From assembly GCA_002869385.1 (NCBI GenBank), contig PKTB01000016.1, positions 1-45,641 of the forward strand: 45,641 nucleotides of DNA, written 5' to 3'. Source of the stretch: Marinilabiliales bacterium. GTDB taxonomy: Bacteria > Bacteroidota > Bacteroidia > Bacteroidales > ML635J-15. Shown here in pieces: positions 17,562 through 25,694 of this stretch; the first letter of the stretch is position 1, and each line of letters starts with the position of its first letter. The position numbers were made by a program, and so were the translations under genes. The notes under the pieces are model-generated. The model saw only the letters and a program-made list of their open reading frames with translations, was not told where the DNA came from and did no database searches.

Positions 17562-18338
17562 ATGAAAAATAGAATTATAATATTATTAGCAGCAGTTATT
17601 ATTATTCCGATGTTCTTCATTAGTTGTGAAGAAGAATTGGATACTCCACCTATTGCTACTATTAATCCGGATATGGTTTTAGAAATTTCTGATATTTATC
17701 AAATATATGCAGATAGTGGTGAATATACTTTTACTGAGGATTATATGCTTTATGCTACTGTAACAATGGATGATTATGAAGGAAATATCTATAAGGAAGC
17801 ATATATTCAGGATACAACCGGAGGAATAAATTTGTATAAACTGAGCTATGCCGAAACGACTAAAGCTGGAGATTATATCAGATTAAATTTGAATGGCGTT
17901 TCTATTGTTGATTATAGTGGCAAAATGGAATTAGTTTTTGCAGATATTCTTGATATATCGCAAAATCTGGTTATTCAGCATTCTGATAACCCAATAGATC
18001 CTGTTCCTGTTACAATAGAAGAAATTGAAACAGGTGATTATGATTGTCAACTTGTTGAGGTGCAAGGGTTACAATTTGCGGCCTCTGATACGAACAAGAC
18101 ATATGCAACTTTTGGTGGCACATCTGCAACAAATAGAAATGCTGAAGATTGTAATGGAAAGGAAATATTAATTCGTACTAGTGATTATGCTGATTTTGCT
18201 GGAGATTCTATTCCGTCGGGGAATGGATCCTTGGTTGCAATTGTGACAAAATATCAATACTCTGGTGGAGATATCGTTTGGCAGTTGCTAATCAGATCAA
18301 TAGATGAGGTTGAGATGGAGGGAGAAAGGTGTAACTAA
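17562..18338 (+). CDS. DUF5689 lipoprotein (OB-fold-like) 1
   Basis: About 258 residues. The start may be ATG 17562 (MKNRIIILLA) or 17556. Lipoprotein signal ends FFISC. The mature part has an OB-fold-like pattern: DYMLYATVTMDDYEGNIYKE, YIQDTTGGINLY, KAGDYIRLNLNGVSIVDYSG. A second segment (GDYDCQLVEVQGLQF ... ILIRTSDYADFAGDSIPSGN) completes the DUF5689 architecture. Similar OB-like modules accompany extracellular nucleases in many bacteria. Likely a surface lipoprotein partner of the upstream receptor. It is a tandem paralogue of the next gene. Confidence 0.85.
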   Translation: MKNRIIILLAAVIIIPMFFISCEEELDTPPIATINPDMVLEISDIYQIYADSGEYTFTEDYMLYATVTMDDYEGNIYKEAYIQDTTGGINLYKLSYAETTKAGDYIRLNLNGVSIVDYSGKMELVFADILDISQNLVIQHSDNPIDPVPVTIEEIETGDYDCQLVEVQGLQFAASDTNKTYATFGGTSATNRNAEDCNGKEILIRTSDYADFAGDSIPSGNGSLVAIVTKYQYSGGDIVWQLLIRSIDEVEMEGERCN

Positions 18339-18364
18339 AAAATAAAACATAAAAATTTAATATC

Positions 18365-19615
18365 GTGAAAAATATATCATTAAAAACATCTTTGGTACTT
18401 GTTACAATTGTTCTTACAATGAGTAGTTGTATCCATGACGAGTTCGAAGAGCCACCTGTAACAACGATTCCTGAAGGGACTATCTTAACTATACAGGACT
18501 TAAATAGTATTTATTTTAGTGATAGTGTGGCACAAGGGACATATAAATTTACTGAAGATTACTCAGTTTATGCAACGGTTACTATGGATGATAAATCCGG
18601 TAATATTTATAAATCTGCGTATGTTCAGGATGGAACAATGGCTATAAATTTGCACTTACTTTCATCTGGAGGTTTGTATGAAGGTGATTCTATAAGAATT
18701 TATTTAAAAGGCTTAACTTTAGTAACATATTCTGAAATGTTGCAACTTGACTCTGTTCATGTAGATGATAATGTTGTTAAAGTTTCAACGCTTAAGTATA
18801 TTGAACCAGAGGTTGTAACTATTGATCAAATTAAGACAGGTGGATATAAAGGAAAGCTAATTAAGTTAGAAAATGTTCAGTTTGTAGATGGAGATTTAGG
18901 TAGTACTTATGCAGATGAAGAGAATCTTATTACTGAAGATAGAACTATTGAGGACGAAACGGGTGCGACAATGATTGTTCGCACAAGTGGTTATGCAAGT
19001 TTTGCAGGAACAGCCTTGCCTGAAGGTAGAGGCTCTTTAGTTGCTATTGCCGGGATATATAATACAACCAATCAATTATATTTAAGAAATACCGGTGAAG
19101 TAATTTTTGATCAACGTCGTTTTGGAGATGTTGACACACTTGTTTATTATGGTTTTGATGATATTGAGAATGGAACACCTGTTAGTACTGCAGATTGGGC
19201 TAATATTGCTGAAGTTGGTGCTCTTTTCTGGACAGGTAATAATAATGGTGAGAATGGTAGTGTGAAAATTACAGGAGATGGTAATGAGAATACTAATTGG
19301 TTGATATTACATGAATTATCAATTGCAAATGGAGTTATGCAGTTTTCAACCAGAGCTGGATTATTGACCGGAGCATCTTTGGGTGTTTATATTTCAACTG
19401 ATTATACAGGTGACGGTAATCCACAAAATGCTAGCTGGACAGAACTTACTGCAAATATTGCAACTTCACCTTCAGGGTCTTATGGCGATTGGACAGCTTC
19501 CGGGGAAGTTGACTTATCTTCATATTCAGGAGATGTCTACATTGCATTTAAATATAATTCTGATGCTGGACAAAGTGGAGTATTCTATCTTGATGACTTC
19601 TTAATATTTAGTTAA
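18365..19615 (+). CDS. DUF5689 lipoprotein with C-terminal jelly-roll domain
   Basis: 416 residues from a GTG start at 18365, 26 bp after the previous stop. The lipobox is TMSSC. Residues about 30-250 repeat the DUF5689 architecture of the upstream gene (VYATVTMDDKSGNIYKSAYV, GDSIRIYLKGLTLVTYSE, MIVRTSGYASFAGTALPEGR). Residues about 255-416 resemble a choice-of-anchor J / MAM-like jelly roll (YYGFDDIENGTP, SASWTEL-like NASWTELTANIATSP, VYIAFKYNSDAGQSGVFYLD, DDFLI), a common carbohydrate- or ligand-binding module. Probably surface exposed. Followed by a strong terminator. Confidence 0.85.
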   Translation: MKNISLKTSLVLVTIVLTMSSCIHDEFEEPPVTTIPEGTILTIQDLNSIYFSDSVAQGTYKFTEDYSVYATVTMDDKSGNIYKSAYVQDGTMAINLHLLSSGGLYEGDSIRIYLKGLTLVTYSEMLQLDSVHVDDNVVKVSTLKYIEPEVVTIDQIKTGGYKGKLIKLENVQFVDGDLGSTYADEENLITEDRTIEDETGATMIVRTSGYASFAGTALPEGRGSLVAIAGIYNTTNQLYLRNTGEVIFDQRRFGDVDTLVYYGFDDIENGTPVSTADWANIAEVGALFWTGNNNGENGSVKITGDGNENTNWLILHELSIANGVMQFSTRAGLLTGASLGVYISTDYTGDGNPQNASWTELTANIATSPSGSYGDWTASGEVDLSSYSGDVYIAFKYNSDAGQSGVFYLDDFLIFS

Positions 19616-19630
19616 TAACAAAACATTATA

Positions 19631-19656
19631 AGGGTGGCGTTGCCACCTTTTTTTTC
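19631..19656 (+). terminator. Strong terminator inside the receptor-nuclease cluster
   Basis: GGTGGC (19633-19638), loop GTT, GCCACC (19642-19647), extended by A-T and G-T pairs, followed by eight T. The nuclease ATG is at 19659, only 3 nt past the T run, so the hairpin lies in the leader of that gene. Confidence 0.85.
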
Positions 19657-19658
19657 CT

Positions 19659-20912
19659 ATGAAAATAATTAATATCATATTCGTTCTCTTTATGTTCGTT
19701 GGTTTTGGTGCATTCGGACAAAACGATAAACTGGAACTACTAATAGAACAATCTGAGCAATTACAGTTGAAACAGGATAGCCTAAAAACTGAAATAGAAC
19801 TGTTAAAGTTAGCAGGATTTAAATCATCATTATTAGAAAAAGGAATTCCGGAAATAGCCGATGAGGAAGTATTAGTATGCCATAAAGCAATCTGTCTTGT
19901 TTATTCCGAAGAGCATGAAATGGCAAAATGGGTTGCGCATATTATATCACATGATATTGTTAATGGAAATGTGTCACGAACGAATGATTTTAGAGTTGAC
20001 AGCTTAATTAGCACCGGGTCATCAGAAGAAGCAGATTATTTTTTGAAAACAAAAAGAGAGGATGGTTCATATGAATATGACGGATTTGGTTATGATAGAG
20101 GACACCTTGCCCCATCAGCTGACTTTAGATGGTCAGAAATAGCTTTGTCAGAATCATATTATTATTCAAATATGACGCCTCAATTACCTGAGTTTAATAG
20201 AGAAATCTGGGCAAATATCGAAGGTTTTTTAAGAGCCCATATTTATAATAATCCTGATAAGGATATTTTTGTTGTAACAGGACCTGTACTAACAGATGAT
20301 CTTCCTAAGCAGAAAAGGAGTAAGAACAAAGTTTCAATTCCTGAGTATCACTTTAAGGTAGCTGTGGATTTTTCTGAAAATAAAGGGATAGCGTTTTTAA
20401 TCTCGCAAGAGCACACAGATTATCCACTCGAATCATATGTTGTTTCAATTGATTCAGTAGAAGCTTTTACCGGGATTAATTTTTATCCGAATTTAACAGA
20501 GGAAGAAGAAAAAAGTATTGAGTCCGCATCAAATATTTCGGACTGGAGAACAGGACTTGAAAAAAATGATGTAGCTCCAATGGACCCTGAAGAATTACCA
20601 AGAAATTGTTATAATACAATTCAGGCTAAGCAGTTTTATGATTACCCTAAAGAAGTGAAGATTTGTGGTACTGTGGTAAGTTCTCATAAATCAAGTAAAG
20701 GACATATCTTTTTGAATCTTGATAAAGGATTTCCTAATCAAATATTTACTGCAACAATTTGGAAATCAAATGTGATAAACTTTAGCTATGAACCCGAAGT
20801 GTTTTTAATCAACAAGCGAGTTTGTATTAAAGGAAAAGTCAAAGATTATCTGGGCACACCTTCCATTTATCCTGAGAATGAAAAGAAGATTGAGATTTTA
20901 GAGCAGGAGTAG
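19659..20912 (+). CDS. Secreted DNA/RNA non-specific endonuclease with OB-like tail
   Basis: 417 residues. Signal peptide about 1-20 (ending FGAFGQ). A short coiled coil follows (about 22-52). The nuclease domain has the DRGH active-site motif at 146-149 (YDRGHLAPSADF; His149 as general base) and the metal-site Asn region YYYSNMTPQLPEFNREIWAN; VVTGPVL is a further family mark. This is the NUC1/Serratia-type betabetaalpha-metal fold. Residues about 310-417 add an extra domain (KICGTVVSSHKSSKGHIFLN, IKGKVKDYLGTPSIY) patterned like an OB fold. It probably degrades extracellular DNA or RNA. No promoter is visible in the 43 bp upstream, so it likely depends on readthrough of the hairpin at 19631. 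Confidence 0.92.
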   Translation: MKIINIIFVLFMFVGFGAFGQNDKLELLIEQSEQLQLKQDSLKTEIELLKLAGFKSSLLEKGIPEIADEEVLVCHKAICLVYSEEHEMAKWVAHIISHDIVNGNVSRTNDFRVDSLISTGSSEEADYFLKTKREDGSYEYDGFGYDRGHLAPSADFRWSEIALSESYYYSNMTPQLPEFNREIWANIEGFLRAHIYNNPDKDIFVVTGPVLTDDLPKQKRSKNKVSIPEYHFKVAVDFSENKGIAFLISQEHTDYPLESYVVSIDSVEAFTGINFYPNLTEEEEKSIESASNISDWRTGLEKNDVAPMDPEELPRNCYNTIQAKQFYDYPKEVKICGTVVSSHKSSKGHIFLNLDKGFPNQIFTATIWKSNVINFSYEPEVFLINKRVCIKGKVKDYLGTPSIYPENEKKIEILEQE

Positions 20913-20940
20913 TAAAAAGAAATCCGGTTTGACCCGGATT
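20911..20940 (-). terminator. Terminator between nuclease and pruA
   Basis: AATCCGG (20921-20927), 6-nt loop, CCGGATT (20934-20940). On the minus strand it is followed by TTTCTTTTTACT, so it ends pruA; it may also serve the nuclease gene. Confidence 0.75.
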
Positions 20941-20955
20941 CAATTACTAGCATTT

Positions 20956-22581
20956 TTATTTCATATAATCATATTTAAAATCTGTTGGTGGCATAAATGA
21001 TTCTTTTACTGTACGGGGGCTTGTCCATCTTAATAGGTTTATTTGACCACCTGCCTTATCATTAGTTCCCGAGCCTCTTGCTCCTCCAAATGGCTGAAGT
21101 CCAACCATAGCACCTGTCGGTTTATCATTGATATAAAAGTTCCCTGCAGCGTAGCGTAGAATTCGGCATGCTTGTACCATTGCATATTTGTCATTGCTAA
21201 AGACAGCTCCGGTTAAGCCATATGGAGATGTTTTATCACATAATTCTAATGTTTCTATCCATTTGTCATCTTCGTAAATGTAGAGTGTTATTACAGGTCC
21301 AAAGATTTCCTCTTGCATAGTTATAAAGTTTGGATCTTTTGTGACAATTATTGTTGGTTCAATAAAATATCCTTTTGATTTATTTCCTTTTCGTCCGGCA
21401 ATAATTTCGCTGTCCTTGGATTCTTCAGCAGCTTTAACATATTTCATAATATTGCCATAAGAAGATTCGTTTATAACTGCATTGAAGAAATTTGATGCAT
21501 CCGCAGGGTCTCCGGTTTTGATTTCTGAATGCAATTCTAAAATCTCTTTTTTAATTTCCGGCCATAAGGATTTAGGAATATAACCTCTCGATGCTGCAGA
21601 ACATTTTTGCCCTTGATATTCGAAAGCTCCTGCGATAATTGCAGTTGCAACTTCGCGAGGAACAGCTGAATTGTGAACAAAAATGAAGTCTTTACCACCT
21701 GTTTCACCAACAAGCTTTGGATAAGATTTGTAGTTTGTCAGGTTATCGGCCACACCTTTCCATAAAGTATTAAAAGTGTTGTTTGAGCCTGTAAAGTGAA
21801 TACCCGCAAGGTCTTTATGAGCAAGAACAGTATTTCCAATTAGACTACAGGAACCCGGGACAAAGTTTACTACTCCGTCAGGGACACCGGCTTCTTTATA
21901 TATCTTCATTAAATAGTAATTTGAAAGTAATGAAGTTGTGGCTGGTTTCCAAACTGTAGTATTTCCCATCATTGCTGGAGACATATTTAAATTCGAAGCA
22001 ATTGATGTGAAGTTAAAAGGAGAAACTGCAAATACAAAACCTTCAAGTGCTCTGTATTATAATCTGTTAAACTGGTCAGGACTTGAGCTTGGTTGATGCG
22101 AATATATTTGTGATGCGAAAAACACATTAAATCTTAGAAAATCTATTGTCTCACATGCTGCATCAATCTCCGCCTGATAAATTGTTTTACTTTGTCCAAG
22201 CATAGTAGCAGCATTAATAACAGGTCGGTATTTATCAGATAGAAGTTTTGCAATTTTTAGCATTATTGATGATCTCTCCAACCATGAGATATTTTCCCAC
22301 ATTGGTTTTGCCTTTAAAGCGGCTTCAATAGCCATATTAACCTCTTTCTCTGTCGCCATGTGGTATGTTGCCAGAACATGCCCGTGATTGTGAGGCATAA
22401 CAACTTTTCCGGTTTTTCCTGTATAAATTTCTTTACCATCTATGATAAGGGGTATTTCAATTTCTGTATTGGTTTGTCTTTCTAATTCTTTATCTAAAAG
22501 TATTCTTTCTTCACTTCCTTCAAGATATTTTAAAACTGGTTCATTTTCCGGTTTATTAAAGCTAAATATTGCATTATTCAT
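20956..22581 (-). pseudogene. pruA: L-glutamate gamma-semialdehyde dehydrogenase, one in-frame TAA
   Basis: Second enzyme of proline catabolism: oxidises glutamate semialdehyde (from pyrroline-5-carboxylate) to glutamate with NAD. The reconstructed length of 541 codons is normal. The N-terminal part is 22057-22581; a TAA at 22057-22059 follows QFNRL, and the same frame continues YRALEGFVFAVSPFNFTSIA to the end. The family reads NRLEYRPLEGF here, so Glu (GAA) is the expected residue. The active-site Cys is in QGQKCSA (about residue 327) and the catalytic Glu in LVGETGGKD (about 293). No frameshift. Transcribed away from the HTH gene; the terminator lies at 20911-20940. The C-terminal fragment alone could restart at ATG 21984 but would lack the N-terminal cofactor-binding region. 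Confidence 0.92.
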
Positions 22582-22621
22582 AGTAAAATCTGTTTAAAAG
22601 TTTAACAATTAACGCGAGTTG

Positions 22622-22629
22622 CAAAAATA
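22622..22629 (-). promoter_or_regulatory. pruA: Putative -7 element of pruA (TATTTTTG)
   Basis: TAnnTTTG match on the minus strand 40 bp upstream of the pruA ATG. The nearest upstream TTG is 26 bp away, longer than usual. Confidence 0.35.
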
Positions 22630-22721
22630 TGCAAGACGAATTAATAATAATATGTCAAATATCATATTTTGATAACAATTTTGGGGTGAGGTTTGTTTAG
22701 GAAAATTGGTGACCGGTGTTT

Positions 22722-22734
22722 GGTGACCGATGAC
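22722..22734 (+). repeat. 13-bp inverted-repeat arm, left
   Basis: GGTGACCGATGAC occurs here, and its exact reverse complement at 25667-25679. The pair flanks the HTH and DPP11-like genes. The left copy sits within a short GACCGATGA phrase repeat (22711-22740) that abuts the HTH stop codon. Confidence 0.6.
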
Positions 22735-22741
22735 CGATGAA

Positions 22742-23101
22742 TTAATCAGTTTCTTTTTTTATTTCTTCCAGCATTTCGTCCAGACCTTGAGAAATTATTG
22801 CATCATATTTATCGTGGAATTTGTCGAAAGCTCTAACTATAGCTTTGCCTTTTTCTGTTAGAGTTGTTTGACCGCCAGATGCTCCGCCTCTTTGTTTTTC
22901 GAGAATTTTAAAACCTAATGTCTCTTCAATTTTAACAAGATTATCCCATGTTTTTCTGTATGATAGGCCAAGTTTCTTAAGAGCATCGTTTAGACAGCCA
23001 GTTTCATCTATTGCTTTTAGTAAATACCATTTACCGTCACCAAGAACGCCTTCATTTTCGTCAGTTTCTAGCCAGATTTTGTATTTTAGTTTTAGTGCCA
23101 T
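22742..23101 (-). CDS. ModE-type winged helix-turn-helix regulator
   Basis: 119 residues, a single LysR-like/ModE N-terminal DNA-binding domain: GKWYLLKAIDETGCLNDALK, LSYRKTWDNLVKIEETLGFK, then the wing RGGASGGQTTLTEKGKAIV. There is no C-terminal molybdate-binding (TOBE) domain, as is common in Bacteroidota. Known relatives control molybdate transport, but no mod genes are visible here. It is co-oriented between the DPP11-like gene and pruA. Confidence 0.88.
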   Translation of the reverse strand: MALKLKYKIWLETDENEGVLGDGKWYLLKAIDETGCLNDALKKLGLSYRKTWDNLVKIEETLGFKILEKQRGGASGGQTTLTEKGKAIVRAFDKFHDKYDAIISQGLDEMLEEIKKETD

Positions 23102-23159
23102 GATAATTGTTATTTCTGTAAAATTACTTAATAATTAGAAATGTGCAAAAAAGCACTAA

Positions 23160-23193
23160 ATAAAAACAGCCCGTCAGTTAAACCAACGAGCTG
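23160..23193 (-). terminator. Terminator after the S46 peptidase gene
   Basis: On the minus strand CAGCTCGT and ACGGGCTG (one G-T pair, 11-nt loop; 23167-23193) are followed by TTTTTATTT, about 70 bp past the stop at 23263. Confidence 0.75.
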
Positions 23194-23262
23194 CTTGAAT
23201 TTTGTTATTTGTTCGCCTCGACGAATTGTTTCTTGTATTTTAAATTTTCTTCGAAAATTTCT

Positions 23263-25425
23263 TTACTTCCTGATATCCATTTCCTCAATTAAGTGTGTTG
23301 CACCAGCATATTTATCAATGATAAATAATGCATATCTTATGTCAAGTGTAATATTACGGCACATGTCCGGATCATACATGATATCACTCATTGTTCCTTC
23401 CCAGTTACGATCAAAGTTTACACCAATAAGTTCTCCATTTGCATTAATTACAGGACTTCCTGAGTTTCCTCCGGTTGTATGGTTTGTACCAATAAATCCA
23501 ACATGAATTGTGCCGTCTGCATCTGCATATTGACCATAATCTTTGTTAGCGTATAACTCTTTTAATTTATCCGGCACATCATAATCGTAGATTTCAGGAT
23601 TGTCTTTTTCAATTATACCGTCAAGAGTTGTAAAATAATCGTACTCAACACCATCTTTAGGGAAGTAGTTGTCTACTTGTCCATAAGTAACTCTTAAAGT
23701 AAAATTTGCATCAGGATAAAACAGTTTATCTGCTTCGAATTCCATTTGAGCTTTCATATAGACTCTGTTAAGACTATCGATCTGATTCTCGTATTTTGTG
23801 TACTCACCTGCAAGTTGGTTGCGATATACACTTAGAAAATCTTTCATTAAAATATAGATAGGATCTTTCATAATCTTTTTATATGATTTTGCAGAAAGAT
23901 CTTTTGTAAATTCATCAAATTTTTCCTGATTTGTTAAAACTGATTTATCAAAGCAATAGCAAGCAAATGCAGCATATTTATCATCAGCCTTTTTTGTAAT
24001 CTTATCAAAGTTCTCAAGATATGCAGGATGGAACTCTTCAGGTACATTTTCAATATAAAGTCTTATCATTTCGGCAAAGATTTTTTTATCAGTAGCTTCA
24101 TTATAATCTTTAAAGTGAGCTTTTCCAGTTGAGATGACTTCTTGTTTTATTAGTTCTACCATTTTATCATCAGCACCGTCCAGATTCTCAAGGACTCTAA
24201 CTTTAAGAGCAAGCATGACAGCATCACTACCTATACCGGCTTCGTTAATATATATCATTCCCAGATTATATTTTGACATTTCAGAATAAATGCTTTCATA
24301 TTGTTCTAGAATCTTTCCATATTTAGCATACAAACCTCTGTTATTATTTACCCATTCCTGAAAATTTGCTTCGTATTCTTTTTTCTTATTTACTGCATCA
24401 AGGCGTTTTAGCCCTCTCATTTCTCCAATCCATTTTTTCCATCCATTTGCAACACCTGCAGCTTTGGCAGAATATTGTATTCTGATTAATGGGTCAGAAT
24501 TCATCGCCTCATTAATGATTTCTAGCTTTTGTCCGCGAATTAGAACTCGATGAGGATCAGATTCGTTTAGTACTTGCTCTACTGCAAATGAGGGCAGATA
24601 TTCCTGTGTTGTTCCGGGATAACCAAAAACCATAGTGAAATCACCTTCTTTAACACCTTTAATAGATATTGGGAAATGCATTTTTGGTTTTAAAGGCACA
24701 TTATCTTCTGAATATTCTGCAGGTTTTCCATCTTTAGCAGCATAGACTCTAAATAAAGAGAAATCACCTGTGTGACGTGGCCACATCCAGTTGTCAGTGT
24801 CACCACCAAACTTCCCAATTGCTGATGGAGGGGCACCTACTAGGCGAACATCTGTAAATACTTCGTTAATAAACAGAAAATATTGATTTCCCTGATAGAA
24901 CTGTTCAACTCTGGCTTCGTAATGCGTCCCTTCTACTGCTCGTTCTTCAAGTTCTTCGATATGTTTTGATATAAGTGAACTTCTTTCAGATTCAGTCATG
25001 TCATCAGTAATGTCCTGTAGTATTCGTTCGGTAACATCCTCCATGCTTATGAGAAAAGTTACTGATAAACCGGGATTTGCTAATTCTTCTTCTTTTGACA
25101 TTGCCCAAAATCCATCAGTTAAATAATCATGTTCCAGGCTACTGTGTTTTTGTATTTGACAATAACCGCAATGGTGGTTAGTAATTAATAAACCTTGATC
25201 AGAAATCATTTCACCAGTACAACCACGACCGAAAATTACAATAGCATCTTTCATAGAAGCATTATTAATGCTATAGATATCTTCTGCAGTAAGTTTAAAA
25301 CCTTTCTTTTGCATGTCTTCAAAATTGTACTTTTCCAGTAAAATTGGAATCCACATTCCTTCGTCTGCTTTTGCTAAATGCAGAAGCACCAAGCTGATAA
25401 TAAAAATTGAAAGTAATCTTTTCAT
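23263..25425 (-). CDS. S46 dipeptidyl-peptidase, DPP11-like
   Basis: Serine exopeptidase that removes dipeptides from peptide N-termini in the periplasm or at the surface. 720 residues with a signal peptide (about 1-20, ending HLAKA). The catalytic residues are visible: His85 in ITNHHCGYC, Asp221 in PRHTGDFSLF, and Ser655 in GGNSGSP. Arg673 in NFDRNWEGTMSD is at the position that in Porphyromonas DPP11 gives specificity for Asp/Glu at P1, where DPP7 has Gly. An Asp/Glu-specific DPP11-type enzyme is therefore likely, but substrate preference is inferred. Intact frame. It has its own promoter at 25563-25592 and a terminator at 23160-23193. It would supply dipeptides for amino-acid catabolism, which fits the neighbouring pruA. 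Confidence 0.95.
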   Translation of the reverse strand: MKRLLSIFIISLVLLHLAKADEGMWIPILLEKYNFEDMQKKGFKLTAEDIYSINNASMKDAIVIFGRGCTGEMISDQGLLITNHHCGYCQIQKHSSLEHDYLTDGFWAMSKEEELANPGLSVTFLISMEDVTERILQDITDDMTESERSSLISKHIEELEERAVEGTHYEARVEQFYQGNQYFLFINEVFTDVRLVGAPPSAIGKFGGDTDNWMWPRHTGDFSLFRVYAAKDGKPAEYSEDNVPLKPKMHFPISIKGVKEGDFTMVFGYPGTTQEYLPSFAVEQVLNESDPHRVLIRGQKLEIINEAMNSDPLIRIQYSAKAAGVANGWKKWIGEMRGLKRLDAVNKKKEYEANFQEWVNNNRGLYAKYGKILEQYESIYSEMSKYNLGMIYINEAGIGSDAVMLALKVRVLENLDGADDKMVELIKQEVISTGKAHFKDYNEATDKKIFAEMIRLYIENVPEEFHPAYLENFDKITKKADDKYAAFACYCFDKSVLTNQEKFDEFTKDLSAKSYKKIMKDPIYILMKDFLSVYRNQLAGEYTKYENQIDSLNRVYMKAQMEFEADKLFYPDANFTLRVTYGQVDNYFPKDGVEYDYFTTLDGIIEKDNPEIYDYDVPDKLKELYANKDYGQYADADGTIHVGFIGTNHTTGGNSGSPVINANGELIGVNFDRNWEGTMSDIMYDPDMCRNITLDIRYALFIIDKYAGATHLIEEMDIRK

Positions 25426-25437
25426 AATCTTTTTTTT

Positions 25438-25540
25438 GACCGAAGACCGGGGACGGAAGACCGAAGTGTTCTGACCCTGTTCGGATTTTGTTTAATTATT
25501 TGTTTTTTAAGACCGAAGACTGAAGATCGTGGACCGAAGT
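25438..25540 (+). repeat. GACCGAAGAC phrase repeats in the DPP11 leader
   Basis: Imperfect copies of a GACCGAAGAC-like phrase at 25438-25466 and 25511-25540. They lie downstream of the 25563-25592 promoter, so they would be transcribed in the roughly 130-nt leader of the DPP11 gene. Confidence 0.65.
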
Positions 25541-25562
25541 CAAAGTCTTTAGTGTCTTTAGT

Positions 25563-25592
25563 CAAATTTATCTAACTGTTATATTATTTCAA
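25563..25592 (-). promoter_or_regulatory. Promoter of the DPP11-like gene
   Basis: On the minus strand TTG (25590-25592), 19-bp spacer, TAAATTTG (25563-25570). An excellent match to the Bacteroidota housekeeping promoter. Confidence 0.6.
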
Positions 25593-25622
25593 AAATCGTT
25601 GTATTTATATCACTTCATTAAT

Positions 25623-25664
25623 CCTTAACCCTTAATCCTTAATCCTTAACCCTTAACCCTTAAC
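25623..25664 (+). repeat. Six 7-bp repeats CCTTAAC/CCTTAAT
   Basis: Six back-to-back heptamers (C, T, T, C, C, C at the seventh base). The other strand reads GTTAAGG/ATTAAGG, a G-pair array. Located between the maf stop and the DPP11 promoter. Confidence 0.9.
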
Positions 25665-25666
25665 CA

Positions 25667-25679
25667 GTCATCGGTCACC
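25667..25679 (-). repeat. 13-bp inverted-repeat arm, right
   Basis: Reverse complement of the 13-mer at 22722-22734; adjoins the heptamer array. Confidence 0.6.
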
Positions 25680-25694
25680 CATCATCTTACGTCC

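Noticed and set aside
25623..25664. Telomere-like end of a linear replicon
   Set aside because: Only six heptamers, located between two ordinary genes in the middle of conserved operons.
22722..25679. Insertion sequence ends
   Set aside because: No transposase between the 13-bp arms and no target-site duplication seen; kept only as a repeat observation.
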